Assembly (NCBI GenBank): GCA_024687205.1 | Contig: JAILES010000053.1 | Span: 1-34,534, forward strand | Reading direction: 5' to 3' | DNA: 34,534 nucleotides | Source of the DNA: Lachnospiraceae bacterium | Lineage (GTDB): Bacteria; Bacillota; Clostridia; Lachnospirales; Lachnospiraceae | In this document: one piece after another, positions 9,209 to 17,998 of the stretch | Position numbering within the stretch: position 1 is the first letter of the stretch | Layout: every line of letters begins with the position of its first letter | The notes under the pieces: model-generated | What the model saw: the letters and a program-made list of their open reading frames with translations, nothing else | The model's database searches: none | What the model was told of the DNA's origin: nothing | Position numbers and translations under genes: made by a program

Positions 9209-10747
9209 ATGAGTTTTTCAATAAAGCCGCTTGCGGCGCTTCTTGTGATGACAGTGGTCTTCACGGGCTGCAGCAGCGACGGATACAATCTGAACGGCCG
9301 TGAGGAAGAACTTGCCTATCTCGACAGGGCAGAGGCTGAGAAGGCTGAGGGAGAGAGCGAGCATGAAGCCGTAAGCTCCAGCATTGAAGAGAAAAAAACG
9401 GCAGACACCAAGACTCAGCAGCTTGAGCAGTTAAGGCTTGAAGAAGAAGGCTATTCGGTAGATTACGAGACCATAAGCGAGTCAGAGTACGGAAAGTATC
9501 AGGCCATCACCGTATACGGACTGACTCCTTCGGTGTATGCACCGGACGGAGCGGGAAGCGGCGATCTCTCGGGGATCATGGAAGTGACGGAGATGGTGGA
9601 GAAAGTGGGCGAGGAGAAGAATATCATCCTTGCCATCAATTCGGGTATCTTCTATGATACCCAGTCTTCCGATGCATACTGTTATCACGGCAACGACCCC
9701 GACGGAGTGATAATAGCGGACGGTGTGGTGCTGAAAAGCGCAGAGACCGTGGACCACAGCGAATGCGATATACTGGTTATCGATGAAGCAGGCAGCGTGG
9801 GCTGGGCCGATTACTATGCGGATGCTGATGCACTGGCTGCAGGTGAGAGTTATTACTACGATATCTACGGCGAGAAGCTGAACGGCAGAAAGATCAGGAG
9901 CGCGGTGACAGGCTTTGTGCCCATACTGGTGGGCGGCATTAATCTCTATGATGCCAATGACGGAGATCTGCACGGTTATGACAACTATGTGGCTCATTAT
10001 ACCGTGAAGGCCAGAAGGCAGATATTCGGCGTCAAAGCCGACGGAGGTTATGTGATATTATCAAGCGTTGCTGACTGGACTCTTTCGGATGCCGCCAAAG
10101 CAGCGATAGAGCAGGGCTGCATATTTGCCTATAATCTTGACGGAGGCACCAGTACCGAAACGGTTCTCGCGGTAAAGGATGAGAACGGCTATACAGTGAA
10201 CCAGCTTTCGAGGATGCAGGGCCTTAACAAGATACCTGCTTACATCGTATTCACTTCGGATAACAGCATACCCGTAAGTGCGGTGCCCAGAGAGCTGGAA
10301 GTAAAAGGCGTTGAAAGTGAAGGCTATGCAGCTGGGACAACCCTTGAGGAGATAGCGGCAGGCTTAAGCGTATATGAGATTCTTGATAATGATAACGGAA
10401 GGACTTCAAAGAGAAGAGTATATTCGAAACAGATAATCTCCGCTGAGAACATCGAACACAAGATAGTCGGAGGTTACGGCAGCATGAAGGATGCGAAGCT
10501 GAAGAAGTCCTCCTATTCACCGGCAGGTACGCTGAATTATACAAAGACCCCGGCCGATGAGAAGTTCTGCCTCAGTCATCACGGCAATACAAGAAGCGAC
10601 GGAAAGTATTATGATTACAGTACGGGATACACCATCAGCAGCGATGATGATCTGAGTACTCCGGGAGAAAAAACACTGCATATAAGCTACAGGCCCGGAG
10701 CGGACAGAGATGAACTCAAAGTTGATGTGAACATTATCATTAAATAG
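9209..10747 (+). CDS. NAGPA-type phosphodiester glycosidase domain lipoprotein
   Basis: 512 residues from the ATG at 9209, chosen because GGAAGG lies 8 nt upstream; the in-frame ATG at 9182 has no ribosome site. A signal peptide ends in V-F-T-G-C, so C21 is the probable lipidated Cys. A charged Glu/Lys/Gln-rich linker (about 30-90) is followed by the catalytic-type domain, recognised by A-I-N-S-G-I-F, V-K-A-D-G-G-Y-V-I-L and A-Y-N-L-D-G-G-T-S-T (the usual form is L-D-G-G-G-S). The family includes GlcNAc-1-phosphodiester alpha-N-acetylglucosaminidase and cell-wall-associated relatives such as YngK types; the substrate here is unknown. The C-terminal part after about residue 370 is an uncharacterised extension. 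It is co-transcribed with mtaD 11 nt downstream, with no obvious functional link. Confidence 0.8.
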   Translation: MSFSIKPLAALLVMTVVFTGCSSDGYNLNGREEELAYLDRAEAEKAEGESEHEAVSSSIEEKKTADTKTQQLEQLRLEEEGYSVDYETISESEYGKYQAITVYGLTPSVYAPDGAGSGDLSGIMEVTEMVEKVGEEKNIILAINSGIFYDTQSSDAYCYHGNDPDGVIIADGVVLKSAETVDHSECDILVIDEAGSVGWADYYADADALAAGESYYYDIYGEKLNGRKIRSAVTGFVPILVGGINLYDANDGDLHGYDNYVAHYTVKARRQIFGVKADGGYVILSSVADWTLSDAAKAAIEQGCIFAYNLDGGTSTETVLAVKDENGYTVNQLSRMQGLNKIPAYIVFTSDNSIPVSAVPRELEVKGVESEGYAAGTTLEEIAAGLSVYEILDNDNGRTSKRRVYSKQIISAENIEHKIVGGYGSMKDAKLKKSSYSPAGTLNYTKTPADEKFCLSHHGNTRSDGKYYDYSTGYTISSDDDLSTPGEKTLHISYRPGADRDELKVDVNIIIK

Positions 10748-10758
10748 GGAGGAGCATA

Positions 10759-12036
10759 ATGAACATACTTATCAAAAACATTAAGACGATCTTTACAGAT
10801 CCTGTAAGGGCAGAGGAAGCTGACATCTATGTGTCCGGAAAATACATTGCGGGTATCAACGAGGCCCCGGAAGGCTTCAAGGCCGATAAGGTGATCGACG
10901 GCACGGACAAGCTGCTGACACCGGGACTTGTCAATGCCCATACTCATTCCTATATGTCATTTATGAGAAACTGCGCTGATGATCTGGCTTTCATGGACTG
11001 GCTGTTCGGACGCATAGACCCCATAGAGCAGAAGATGACGGATAAGGATGCCTACTGGGGAGCCCAGCTTGCGATAGTTGAAATGATGAAGAGCGGCACC
11101 ACCTGCTTTAACGATATGCAGATGAATATAATGCAGACCACCACAGCTGCAAAGGAAGCAGGAATGAGGGCAGTGATCTGCCGTGGCCTGGTGGGAAGCG
11201 GTAATGATGAAGCCGGCAGTACGAGGCTTAAGCAGGCTTATGAGGAAAGAGATGCGTTTAAGGACTGTGACAGATTAAGCTTCAGGCTCGGACCCCACGC
11301 ACCTTACACCTGCGACGAAGAATATCTTAAGATCATAGCAAAAGAAGCTGTTAAGGAAAACATGGGCATACACATGCATCTTTCCGAATCAAAGACCGAG
11401 ATCGAAAACTGCAGAAAGGATTACGGCTGCAGTCCCATCGAACTGGCCGAAAGATGCGGGCTCTTCGAAGTGCCTTTTATCGCAGCACACTGCGTACAGG
11501 TGGATGAGAAGGATATGGATATAATGGCAGCAAAGAAGGTAAGCGTGGTGACCAATCCGGCATCCAACATGAAACTGGGTAACGGTTTTGCACCCGTACC
11601 GGAGATGATGGCAAAAGGTATCAATGTCTGTATAGGTACCGACGGAGCGGCTTCCAACAATTCACTGAACCTGATACATGAGATGAGCCTTGCGGCCCTG
11701 ATACATAAAGGAACACATGCTACTCCCCAGTGCGTGAGTGCCGTAGAGACCTTCGAGATGGCAACGATCAACGGGGCAAAAGCTCTCGGACTTGATAAGG
11801 AGACCGGAAGCATAGAGAAAGGCAAGAAGGCCGACCTCGTTATCTGGGATCTGAAGCAGCCTTCAATGTGGCCCAAGAACGATCCGGTTGCGGCTCTGTC
11901 CTATTCCGCAAACGGAAGCGAGGCCGATACCGTTATCATCGATGGTGAGATAACCATGGAAAACAGAAAGATCCTCACCCTTGACGAGGAGAGGATCCTT
12001 CATGAAACACAAAGTATAATGGACCGTATAGGTTAA
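10759..12036 (+). CDS. mtaD: 5-methylthioadenosine/S-adenosylhomocysteine deaminase (amidohydrolase)
   Basis: 425 residues, ATG after the strong site GGGAGGAG. This is a cytosolic amidohydrolase with the metal motif H61-x-H63 (N-A-H-T-H-S), a second pair in I-H-M-H-L-S-E (H205, H207), H244 in A-A-H-C and D295 in G-T-D-G-A-A-S-N-N. The N- and C-terminal beta-sandwich segments (I-x-x-I-x-T-I-F; K-A-D-L-V-I-W-D) are present. Family members deaminate MTA and SAH to the inosyl compounds; some act on guanine or other substrates, so specificity is inferred. The convergent neighbour is adenosylhomocysteinase, which uses the same substrate SAH, and this supports the call. The two stop codons are only 2 nt apart. 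Confidence 0.82.
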   Translation: MNILIKNIKTIFTDPVRAEEADIYVSGKYIAGINEAPEGFKADKVIDGTDKLLTPGLVNAHTHSYMSFMRNCADDLAFMDWLFGRIDPIEQKMTDKDAYWGAQLAIVEMMKSGTTCFNDMQMNIMQTTTAAKEAGMRAVICRGLVGSGNDEAGSTRLKQAYEERDAFKDCDRLSFRLGPHAPYTCDEEYLKIIAKEAVKENMGIHMHLSESKTEIENCRKDYGCSPIELAERCGLFEVPFIAAHCVQVDEKDMDIMAAKKVSVVTNPASNMKLGNGFAPVPEMMAKGINVCIGTDGAASNNSLNLIHEMSLAALIHKGTHATPQCVSAVETFEMATINGAKALGLDKETGSIEKGKKADLVIWDLKQPSMWPKNDPVAALSYSANGSEADTVIIDGEITMENRKILTLDEERILHETQSIMDRIG

Positions 12037-12038
12037 GC

Positions 12039-13286
12039 TTACAGCGACGACGAGTTGAGATATCTCTCCTGCTCGGGTGTCAGCTTATCTATCTTTTTAC
12101 CGAGGAAAGCGAGCTTTCTTTCAGCTACATCCCTGTCCACTTCTTCAGGAACATCGATGAGCTTCGAAGTGAGTTCGCTTCCGTGTTCTACAAGGTATTT
12201 TGCGGAGAGGGCCTGGATCGCAAAGCTCATGTCCATGATCTCGGCAGGGTGTCCGTCGCCGCAGGCTAAGTTAACAAGACGGCCTTCCCCGAGAACTGCA
12301 AGGGTGCGTCCGTTGGGAAGGGTGTAACCCTGGATATTGTTTCTGAGCTCGGCGCTGTTTACTGCCAGCTTCCTGAGACCTGCCATATCTATCTCGCAGT
12401 CAAAGTGGCCTGCATTACAGAGGATGGCACCGTCCTTCATTTCCATGAAATCTTCCTCATCTATTACCTTGTCACAGCCGGTAACGGTAACGAAGAAGTC
12501 ACCGAGGGCTGCGGCGTCCTTCATGGGCATCACTTCAAAACCGTCCATGACTGCCTCTATGGCTTTAACCGGATCGATCTCGGTAACTATGACCTTGGCA
12601 CCGAGGCCTTTGGCGCGCATTGCCACGCCTTTGCCGCACCAGCCGTAGCCTGCGACCACAACGGTCTTGCCGGCAACTATAAGGTTGGTGGTACGGTTAA
12701 TGCCGTCCCATACGGACTGGCCGGTACCGTAGCGGTTATCGAAGAAATGCTTGCACTGTGCGTTGTTGACCTTGACCATGGGGAAGAGCAGATCGCCGTC
12801 CCTGTTCATGGCTTCAAGACGGATGATGCCGGTGGTGGTCTCTTCACAGCCGCCGATCACTTCGGGGATCAGAGCTTTGAACTCGGTGTGCATCATGTGC
12901 ACGAGATCGCCGCCGTCATCGATGATGATATTGGGACCGATCTTGAGGACTTCCCTGATGTGCTCGTTGTATTCATCCTCGGTGCAGGCATGCCATGCAT
13001 GTACTTCCAGGCCTGCTTTGACCAGGGCAGCAGCTACGTCGTCCTGGGTAGAGAGAGGATTGGATCCGGTGATATACATTTCGGCTCCTCCTGCCGCAAG
13101 GACCTTGCAAAGATATGCGGTCTTTGCTTCAAGATGGACCGAGAGGGCTATCTTTTTGCCGGAAAAAGGTTTGGTTTTTGAAAATTCTTCCTCGAGGGTG
13201 CGGAGAAGGTCACAGTGGTTCTTAACCCATTCGATCTTCAGCTCGCCTGAGGGTGCGAGAGCGATGTCTCTGATCTGGCTTGCCAT
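12039..13286 (-). CDS. ahcY: Adenosylhomocysteinase (S-adenosyl-L-homocysteine hydrolase)
   Basis: 415 residues; start ATG with AAGGAG 8 nt upstream on the minus strand. It hydrolyses SAH to adenosine and homocysteine using bound NAD, so it relieves product inhibition of methyltransferases. Visible motifs: H51 (V-H-L-E-A-K-T-A), the D-D-G-G-D-L segment at 123-128, C-E-E-T-T-T-G at 147-153, F-D-N-R-Y-G-T-G-Q-S, and the Rossmann loop G-Y-G-W-C-G-K-G at 213-220. The C-terminus ends in E-R-Y-L, where longer enzymes have the usual K-x-x-x-Y-R-Y extension. It is shorter than eukaryotic and many proteobacterial enzymes (430-480 residues) and resembles the short archaeal/Thermotoga type. It is convergent with mtaD and has its own promoter with a palindrome at the start site. 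Confidence 0.93.
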   Translation of the reverse strand: MASQIRDIALAPSGELKIEWVKNHCDLLRTLEEEFSKTKPFSGKKIALSVHLEAKTAYLCKVLAAGGAEMYITGSNPLSTQDDVAAALVKAGLEVHAWHACTEDEYNEHIREVLKIGPNIIIDDGGDLVHMMHTEFKALIPEVIGGCEETTTGIIRLEAMNRDGDLLFPMVKVNNAQCKHFFDNRYGTGQSVWDGINRTTNLIVAGKTVVVAGYGWCGKGVAMRAKGLGAKVIVTEIDPVKAIEAVMDGFEVMPMKDAAALGDFFVTVTGCDKVIDEEDFMEMKDGAILCNAGHFDCEIDMAGLRKLAVNSAELRNNIQGYTLPNGRTLAVLGEGRLVNLACGDGHPAEIMDMSFAIQALSAKYLVEHGSELTSKLIDVPEEVDRDVAERKLAFLGKKIDKLTPEQERYLNSSSL

Positions 13287-13313
13287 ATGCTATACTCCTT
13301 ATCTGTTGATTTG

Positions 13314-13337
13314 ACAACACTACAGTGTTGTATTATA
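13314..13337 (-). promoter_or_regulatory. ahcY promoter -10 box with abutting operator-like palindrome
   Basis: On the minus strand TATAAT (13332-13337) is followed at once by ACAACACTGTAGTGTTGT (13314-13331), a perfect 8-bp inverted repeat with a 2-nt spacer. The predicted start site (near 13325) falls inside the palindrome, the classic place for a repressor operator. The -35 region is poor. No regulator gene next to it explains the site. Confidence 0.6.
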
Positions 13338-13396
13338 CTATATTAGCACAAAAAAATAAAGGACTCCGGCAGGAAATACCGGGGTGTAAAAAGTGA

Positions 13397-13425
13397 TAGA
13401 CAAAAGTGTATTTTTGTTATATTAT
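13397..13425 (+). promoter_or_regulatory. Promoter of the cheY-like gene
   Basis: TAGACA (13397-13402), 17-nt spacer, TATTAT (13420-13425). This predicts transcription from about 13432 and a leader of about 45 nt to the ATG at 13479. Confidence 0.65.
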
Positions 13426-13478
13426 ATTTGTAGTGTTTTTGGGACACGAATTATTTATGTAAATGAGGAGTGGATAAA

Positions 13479-13838
13479 ATGGCCAAGATACTCGTAGTTG
13501 ACGACGCAGCATTCATGAGAATGATGATTAAGGACATCTTGACGAAGAACGGATACGAAGTAGCAGGCGAGGCTGAAAACGGAGCAGTGGCAGTCAGCAA
13601 ATACGCAGAACTCAAACCCGATCTTGTGCTCATGGATATCACGATGCCGGAGAAAGACGGTATCCAGGCTCTGAAGGATATAAAGGCAAGTGACGGAGGC
13701 GCCAAAGTTATCATGTGTTCCGCAATGGGACAGCAGGCAATGGTCATCGAGGCCATCCAGTCAGGTGCGAGGGATTTCATAGTTAAGCCTTTCCAGGCTG
13801 ACCGTGTTATCGAGGCAGTCAAGAAGGTTGTCGGTTAA
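13479..13838 (+). CDS. cheY: Single-domain CheY-like response regulator
   Basis: 119 residues from ATG 13479, chosen because GAGGAG ends 8 nt upstream; the GTG at 13470 overlaps this site. It is a stand-alone receiver with acidic pair D8-D9 (L-V-V-D-D), phosphoacceptor D53 (L-M-D-I-T-M-P), the S-A-M-G switch segment and the conserved Lys in V-K-P-F. It has no output domain, as expected for CheY or a phosphorelay shuttle of Spo0F type; the M-I-K-D-I-L first helix and close match to Firmicutes CheY favour motility control. It is monocistronic between its own promoter and a strong terminator, away from the receptor/kinase operon at the window's left end, although it could serve those kinases (inference). 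Confidence 0.88.
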   Translation: MAKILVVDDAAFMRMMIKDILTKNGYEVAGEAENGAVAVSKYAELKPDLVLMDITMPEKDGIQALKDIKASDGGAKVIMCSAMGQQAMVIEAIQSGARDFIVKPFQADRVIEAVKKVVG

Positions 13839-13860
13839 CTTAGATCAGAACAGACTACAG

Positions 13861-13889
13861 GAAGAGCGCATAAGCGCTCTTCTTTTTTT
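13861..13889 (+). terminator. Rho-independent terminator after cheY
   Basis: A perfect 9-bp stem, GAAGAGCGC / GCGCTCTTC, with loop ATAA is followed by seven T. It isolates cheY from the next operon. Confidence 0.93.
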
Positions 13890-13900
13890 GTCTTCATCGG

Positions 13901-13929
13901 TTGATTTATAAGCCTCGGGAAAGTATAAT
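13901..13929 (+). promoter_or_regulatory. Promoter of the cytidylate-kinase-like/BspA/deoD operon
   Basis: TTGATT (13901-13906), 17-nt spacer, TATAAT (13924-13929). The same boxes and spacing recur before the dynamin-like gene at 20803. The leader to the ATG at 13982 is about 45 nt. Confidence 0.75.
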
Positions 13930-13981
13930 ATATTAGTGTGGTCAGGCAGTAAATGACCGAAAAAATAAGGAGGTGGGGGTT

Positions 13982-14581
13982 ATGAAACAGGGGCAGATAA
14001 TAACTATCGGAAGGGAACTGGGAAGCGGCGGCCGTGAGATCGGAAAGAGGCTTGCCGAGGAACTGAAGATTCCCGTGTACGACAAGGAGATACTGGATGA
14101 GGCAGCAAAGAAGAGCGGCTATTCCAGGGAGATCTTCGAAAAGCACGACGAAAGACCTACGAACAGCTTTCTGTATGCGCTGGCGATGGGGATCGGCGGA
14201 TACGGCACATCCTATCAGAGACCTCTTGTTCTTGATATTTATCTTGCACAATTCAATACGATCAAAAAACTGGCAGACGAGGGACCGGGCATATTCATAG
14301 GACGCTGTGCGGATTATGTGCTCTCGGACCGTGATCCGCTGCTCAATGTTTTTGTCCATGCGGATATGGAATGGCGCATCGAACGACTGATGAAGCTTCA
14401 CGGAATGAGCAGGAAAGAAGCTGAAAGCACCTGTCAGCGCGGTGATAAGGACAGGGCAAGTTATTACAACTATTATTCGGATCACGAATGGGGAGATGCA
14501 AAGCATTATGACCTTTGTGTAAACTCGTCAAAGCTTGGAATCGACAAATGCATAGAACTGATAAAAGAATGCCTGGATTGA
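13982..14581 (+). CDS. Cytidylate kinase-like family protein
   Basis: 199 residues from ATG 13982, 8 nt after AAGGAGG; an upstream in-frame GTG lies within that ribosome site and is unlikely. The N-terminus I-I-T-I-G-R-E-L-G-S-G-G-R-E-I-G (residues 6-21) is the modified P-loop typical of the cytidylate kinase-like family (PF13189). Also present are P-V-Y-D-K-E-I-L, I-F-I-G-R-C-A-D-Y-V-L and a C-terminal R-x-x-Y-Y-x-x-Y segment. The family is related to NMP kinases, but members of this subgroup lack a proven substrate and classical cmk is a different gene. It is first in an operon with two surface proteins and deoD, which could suggest nucleotide metabolism, but the link is not established. 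Confidence 0.82.
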   Translation: MKQGQIITIGRELGSGGREIGKRLAEELKIPVYDKEILDEAAKKSGYSREIFEKHDERPTNSFLYALAMGIGGYGTSYQRPLVLDIYLAQFNTIKKLADEGPGIFIGRCADYVLSDRDPLLNVFVHADMEWRIERLMKLHGMSRKEAESTCQRGDKDRASYYNYYSDHEWGDAKHYDLCVNSSKLGIDKCIELIKECLD

Positions 14582-14594
14582 GAGGAAAGAGAAG

Positions 14595-17219
14595 ATGAAA
14601 TACAAAGCAGGAAGAATACTGGCAGCACTGATGAGCGTGGTGCTCATTGCGGGAAGCATACCGGCACCGCAGCTTAAGGCAGAAGAAGAAAATGTGATAT
14701 CAGAGGATAAGGCAGATAGTTTCGATACCGTGGAATGGACGGAACCTGCAGCAGACTGGTATGACCACTGGGATTACAGTGTGGCCGGAGACCGGCTGTA
14801 TCTTACAAAGACCCATGATGACCTGAGCGGAAATATACAGCTGCCTGCAACGGCAAATATCAACAGCATTGACAGAATAGTTACCCTGTCGGGAAATGTA
14901 GTGCTGGGAAGCGGCATTACAGGCTTAAAGCTTAAGGGGACTAAGCTGGGAGACAGACTGAATCTTACCGGAGATAAGCTGGTGACCGCGGACTTCTGCG
15001 AGGCAGATGCTTCAGAACTAAGCAGCATGTATGAATTCTTTGCAAAATGCCCGGAACTTGAAACTGCCATATTCGGAAATATGGATACTTCGGGCGTTAG
15101 CAGCATGGAGAAATGCTTCTATTATTGTAAGAAGCTTAAGAATGCCGATATCTCAAAGTTCAACACAGCTAATGTAACGAGTATGAATTTCATGTTTGGT
15201 TTTTGCACTTCCCTGACCAAGCTTGATCTGAAAAGTTTTAATACCTCAAAGGTGACGGACTTCAGCTGGATGTTTGCGGACTGCAGTGCCCTGACGGAAC
15301 TGGATATTACCGGCTTTGACACATCAAAGGCGGAAGATCTGAGCTATCTCTTTGAAAAGTGTGAAGGTCTGACGAGTATAGACTTAAGCCACATTGACAC
15401 TTCCGCAGCAAAGAAGATGGAGGGAATGTTTTACGACTGTAAGAATCTTACATCCATTGATCTCAGCAAATTCAAGACAACTGCCTGCGAAAATATGGAG
15501 AGGATGTTCTATGGCTGTACTACCCTCACCTCAATTGATGTGAGCGGTTTTGATACCTCAAACGTGACCGATATGGGATACATGTTCTGCGCTTGCGAAG
15601 GTCTTAAGAGCATCGATTTAAAGAATTTCAAGACGTCTAAAGTCAAATCTTTATCCTCGATATTTAAAGGCTGCACTTCCTTAGAGAGCATGGATCTCAG
15701 TAATTTTGATACTTCCTCGCTTGAAAACATGTCGATGATGTTTGACATGTGCCGCAAGCTCAAAAGCGTGGATCTCAGCAGTTTTAACACATCCAAAGTA
15801 AAGAGTATGGCCGGACTTTTCTGCAGCTGCTTTGAGCTGGAGAACCTGGATGTGAGCCATTTTGATACCTCCAATGTGGAGAGCATGGATGTGATGTTTG
15901 ACTGCTGCAAGAGCCTGACAACCCTGGATCTCAGAAACTTTAATACTTCAAAGTGTAAGCACATGGGGATGATGTTTACCAGCTGTGAGAAGCTGGAGTA
16001 TTTAAACGTCAGTTCTTTTGATACTTCAAAGGTAGAGTGGTTCTACGAAATGTTCTCGGGACTTTATAAGATTAAATTCCTGGACATCAGGAACTTCAAC
16101 TTTGAAGGTAAGAACGAAAAAGATGAACTGGAACTGGAAACAGAGAATGTATATCTTCCCGTGAAGTTTGCCGGTAAACTGAATGAACGGGTTAAAAAGG
16201 TGTTTTATGCGGGAACGGAGCAGCAGTGGAAGGAACTGAAGGTGGAAATTCCCAAAGGAACTGAGATCACTTACGAATTCAGCGGTGATGCAGTGGAAGG
16301 TGCCATCGATACGGCAGATCTGGTCGCTCTCGATCCGGTGCCTGAGATAGATTACCAGACCGGTGCCATCTATCTGGTAAAGGGACAGACGTTTACGTTG
16401 CCGGACAAGAGCTGGAAGTGTTTAAGAAAGGATATACTTCTGGTAAAGAAGGGAAAGGTCAAGGCAAAGAAAGCTACCACGGAACCTGTGGAGATGAGCA
16501 GGGAGTATCAGGGCATCGCAGTATATATCTGTGATCCGAAGCTGAAGAAAAGTGCCGTTCTCAAAAACGGGGAAAGCAGTACTCTTGTGCTGGAAGGGCT
16601 GGACAGCCATCTGACTCCGGCCTGGTACAGCTCGGATCCCGATGTGGCAGTGGTTTCCGGCAACGGCTGTGTAAAAGCCTGTGGCGCAGGGAAAGCCGTC
16701 ATCAGTGCCTTTGTGAACGGAAAGGAATATAAGTGCAAGCTTACCGTCAACGAAGATGTGCCCGCTAAGGAACGTACTCTTCACATGACAGTGAACGACA
16801 AGAAAAAGACCGTAAAGATAAAGGGTGTAAAGAAGTTTGAACTGTCGGTGGCGAACAACGACGTGGTAAAGACCGATAAGCATAAGATAATGCCGGTAAA
16901 TCCCGGAAAAGCGGACGTAACGGTAAAGGCCGAGGACGGCAGCGAATACCTGATCCATGTGACGGTCGAAGATATAACTCTTACAACAGACGGGATAGTT
17001 TCTACGGGAAAGAATAAGTATAAACTGACGCTGAGTGACGGTACCGTTTCACAGATACGCTTTAAGGAATTGGAACGGAACGTGGCAATTAAGAGCAGCA
17101 AACCCGAGGTGGCGGGTGTCAGGACCAACGGTATCATCAAGACAAGAAAGAAGGGCAAGACCAAGATAACAATGAAGGTGTACAAAAAGACGATCACGAT
17201 AAACGTAGAAGTTAAATAA
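14595..17219 (+). CDS. BspA-like leucine-rich-repeat surface protein 1
   Basis: 874 residues. A Sec signal peptide (K-Y-K-A-G-R followed by a hydrophobic core, cleavage near L-K-A-E-E) is followed by an N-terminal module with P-A-A-D-W-Y, then 13 tandem 26-residue BspA/DUF285 repeats (residues about 163-500; core pattern F-D-T-S-K-V-T-x-M-x-x-M-F-x-x-C-x-x-L-x-x-L-D-L). The C-terminal part contains Lys-rich beta segments and a Big_2-type Ig-like fold around 650-720 (W-Y-S-S-D-P-D-V-A-V-V, G-K-A-V-I-S-A). No LPxTG or membrane anchor is seen, so attachment is unclear. BspA relatives bind host or matrix proteins or mediate co-aggregation; the ligand here is unknown. It lies 13 nt after the cytidylate-kinase-like gene and 14 nt before deoD, hence one operon. 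It is a paralogue of the protein at 17999. Confidence 0.9.
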   Translation: MKYKAGRILAALMSVVLIAGSIPAPQLKAEEENVISEDKADSFDTVEWTEPAADWYDHWDYSVAGDRLYLTKTHDDLSGNIQLPATANINSIDRIVTLSGNVVLGSGITGLKLKGTKLGDRLNLTGDKLVTADFCEADASELSSMYEFFAKCPELETAIFGNMDTSGVSSMEKCFYYCKKLKNADISKFNTANVTSMNFMFGFCTSLTKLDLKSFNTSKVTDFSWMFADCSALTELDITGFDTSKAEDLSYLFEKCEGLTSIDLSHIDTSAAKKMEGMFYDCKNLTSIDLSKFKTTACENMERMFYGCTTLTSIDVSGFDTSNVTDMGYMFCACEGLKSIDLKNFKTSKVKSLSSIFKGCTSLESMDLSNFDTSSLENMSMMFDMCRKLKSVDLSSFNTSKVKSMAGLFCSCFELENLDVSHFDTSNVESMDVMFDCCKSLTTLDLRNFNTSKCKHMGMMFTSCEKLEYLNVSSFDTSKVEWFYEMFSGLYKIKFLDIRNFNFEGKNEKDELELETENVYLPVKFAGKLNERVKKVFYAGTEQQWKELKVEIPKGTEITYEFSGDAVEGAIDTADLVALDPVPEIDYQTGAIYLVKGQTFTLPDKSWKCLRKDILLVKKGKVKAKKATTEPVEMSREYQGIAVYICDPKLKKSAVLKNGESSTLVLEGLDSHLTPAWYSSDPDVAVVSGNGCVKACGAGKAVISAFVNGKEYKCKLTVNEDVPAKERTLHMTVNDKKKTVKIKGVKKFELSVANNDVVKTDKHKIMPVNPGKADVTVKAEDGSEYLIHVTVEDITLTTDGIVSTGKNKYKLTLSDGTVSQIRFKELERNVAIKSSKPEVAGVRTNGIIKTRKKGKTKITMKVYKKTITINVEVK
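15081..16094 (+). repeat. 13 tandem 78-bp BspA/DUF285 coding repeats (protein 1)
   Basis: Thirteen in-register units of 26 codons, each beginning (F/I/M)-(D/N/K)-T-(S/T/A) and carrying M-F-x-x-C near position 12-16. The protein pattern is conserved but the DNA is diverged, so slippage between units is probably rare now. Confidence 0.85.
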
Positions 17220-17233
17220 GGAGGATATGAAAA

Positions 17234-17962
17234 ATGGCAGCTTTTCCTACACCGCATATCAATGCGACACCCGATGATTTTGCAAAGACCGTGCTGATGC
17301 CGGGAGATCCGCTGAGATCGAAATTCATAGCGGAGAATTTCCTGGAGAATGCTAAGCTGGTAAACAATGTCCGCGGCGTACAGGGCTACACCGGAACCTA
17401 TAAAGGAACCAGAGTCAGTGTAATGGCAAGCGGCATGGGCATACCGTCGATAGGCATATACAGCTATGAGCTGTTCAACTTTTTCGGAGTGGAGAACATC
17501 ATCCGTATTGGATCCGCAGGTTCGCTGAACATGGATGTGAAGGTAAGGGACATAGTATTTGCCCTCGGCGCATCCACTAACAGCAACTATGCAAGGCAGT
17601 TCGAACTGCCGGGGACCTTTGCTCCTGTAGCGGATTTCGGACTTTTAAGTACGGCAGTGGGACAGGCCGGGAAGCTTGGAGCAAGATATCATGTGGGTAA
17701 TATCCTTTCTTCGGATACCTTCTATGATGCCCAGGAAGATGCAAACGACAAGTGGATCAAGATGGGCATACTCTGCATCGAGATGGAGACGGCAGGTCTG
17801 TATATGAATGCTGCCAAGGCAGGAAAGAGAGCGCTCGGTCTCTTTACGATATCGGATCACATATTAAGCGGCGAGGCACTTTCCGCCGAAGAGAGACAGA
17901 TAAGCTTCACCCAGATGATGGAAGTGGCGCTGGGCACAGCTGTTGAAATGGATAAGGAATAA
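17234..17962 (+). CDS. deoD: Purine-nucleoside phosphorylase, DeoD type
   Basis: 242 residues, ATG 9 nt after AAGGAGG. This is a cytosolic hexameric-type enzyme that phosphorolyses purine (deoxy)nucleosides to free base and (deoxy)ribose-1-phosphate. Family motifs: P-H-I-N at the N-terminus, phosphate-binding G24-D-P-L-R28, S-G-M-G-I-P-S-I-G-I-Y-S-Y-E-L, R-I-G-S-A-G-S-L, the ribose-binding E183-M-E185 and the catalytic D208 in T-I-S-D-H. Length is typical (235-240). It sits between two paralogous surface-protein genes in the same direction with short gaps, an unusual setting. It would process adenosine from AhcY or inosine-type products from MtaD, but it is not in an operon with them. Confidence 0.95.
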   Translation: MAAFPTPHINATPDDFAKTVLMPGDPLRSKFIAENFLENAKLVNNVRGVQGYTGTYKGTRVSVMASGMGIPSIGIYSYELFNFFGVENIIRIGSAGSLNMDVKVRDIVFALGASTNSNYARQFELPGTFAPVADFGLLSTAVGQAGKLGARYHVGNILSSDTFYDAQEDANDKWIKMGILCIEMETAGLYMNAAKAGKRALGLFTISDHILSGEALSAEERQISFTQMMEVALGTAVEMDKE

Positions 17963-17998
17963 GACAGGACAATACTAAAGACTAGGAGAACAGGGAAG

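Noticed and set aside
12405..13181. 258-codon plus-strand frame opposite ahcY
   Set aside because: Antisense shadow of a well-conserved enzyme; no start signal or known domain.
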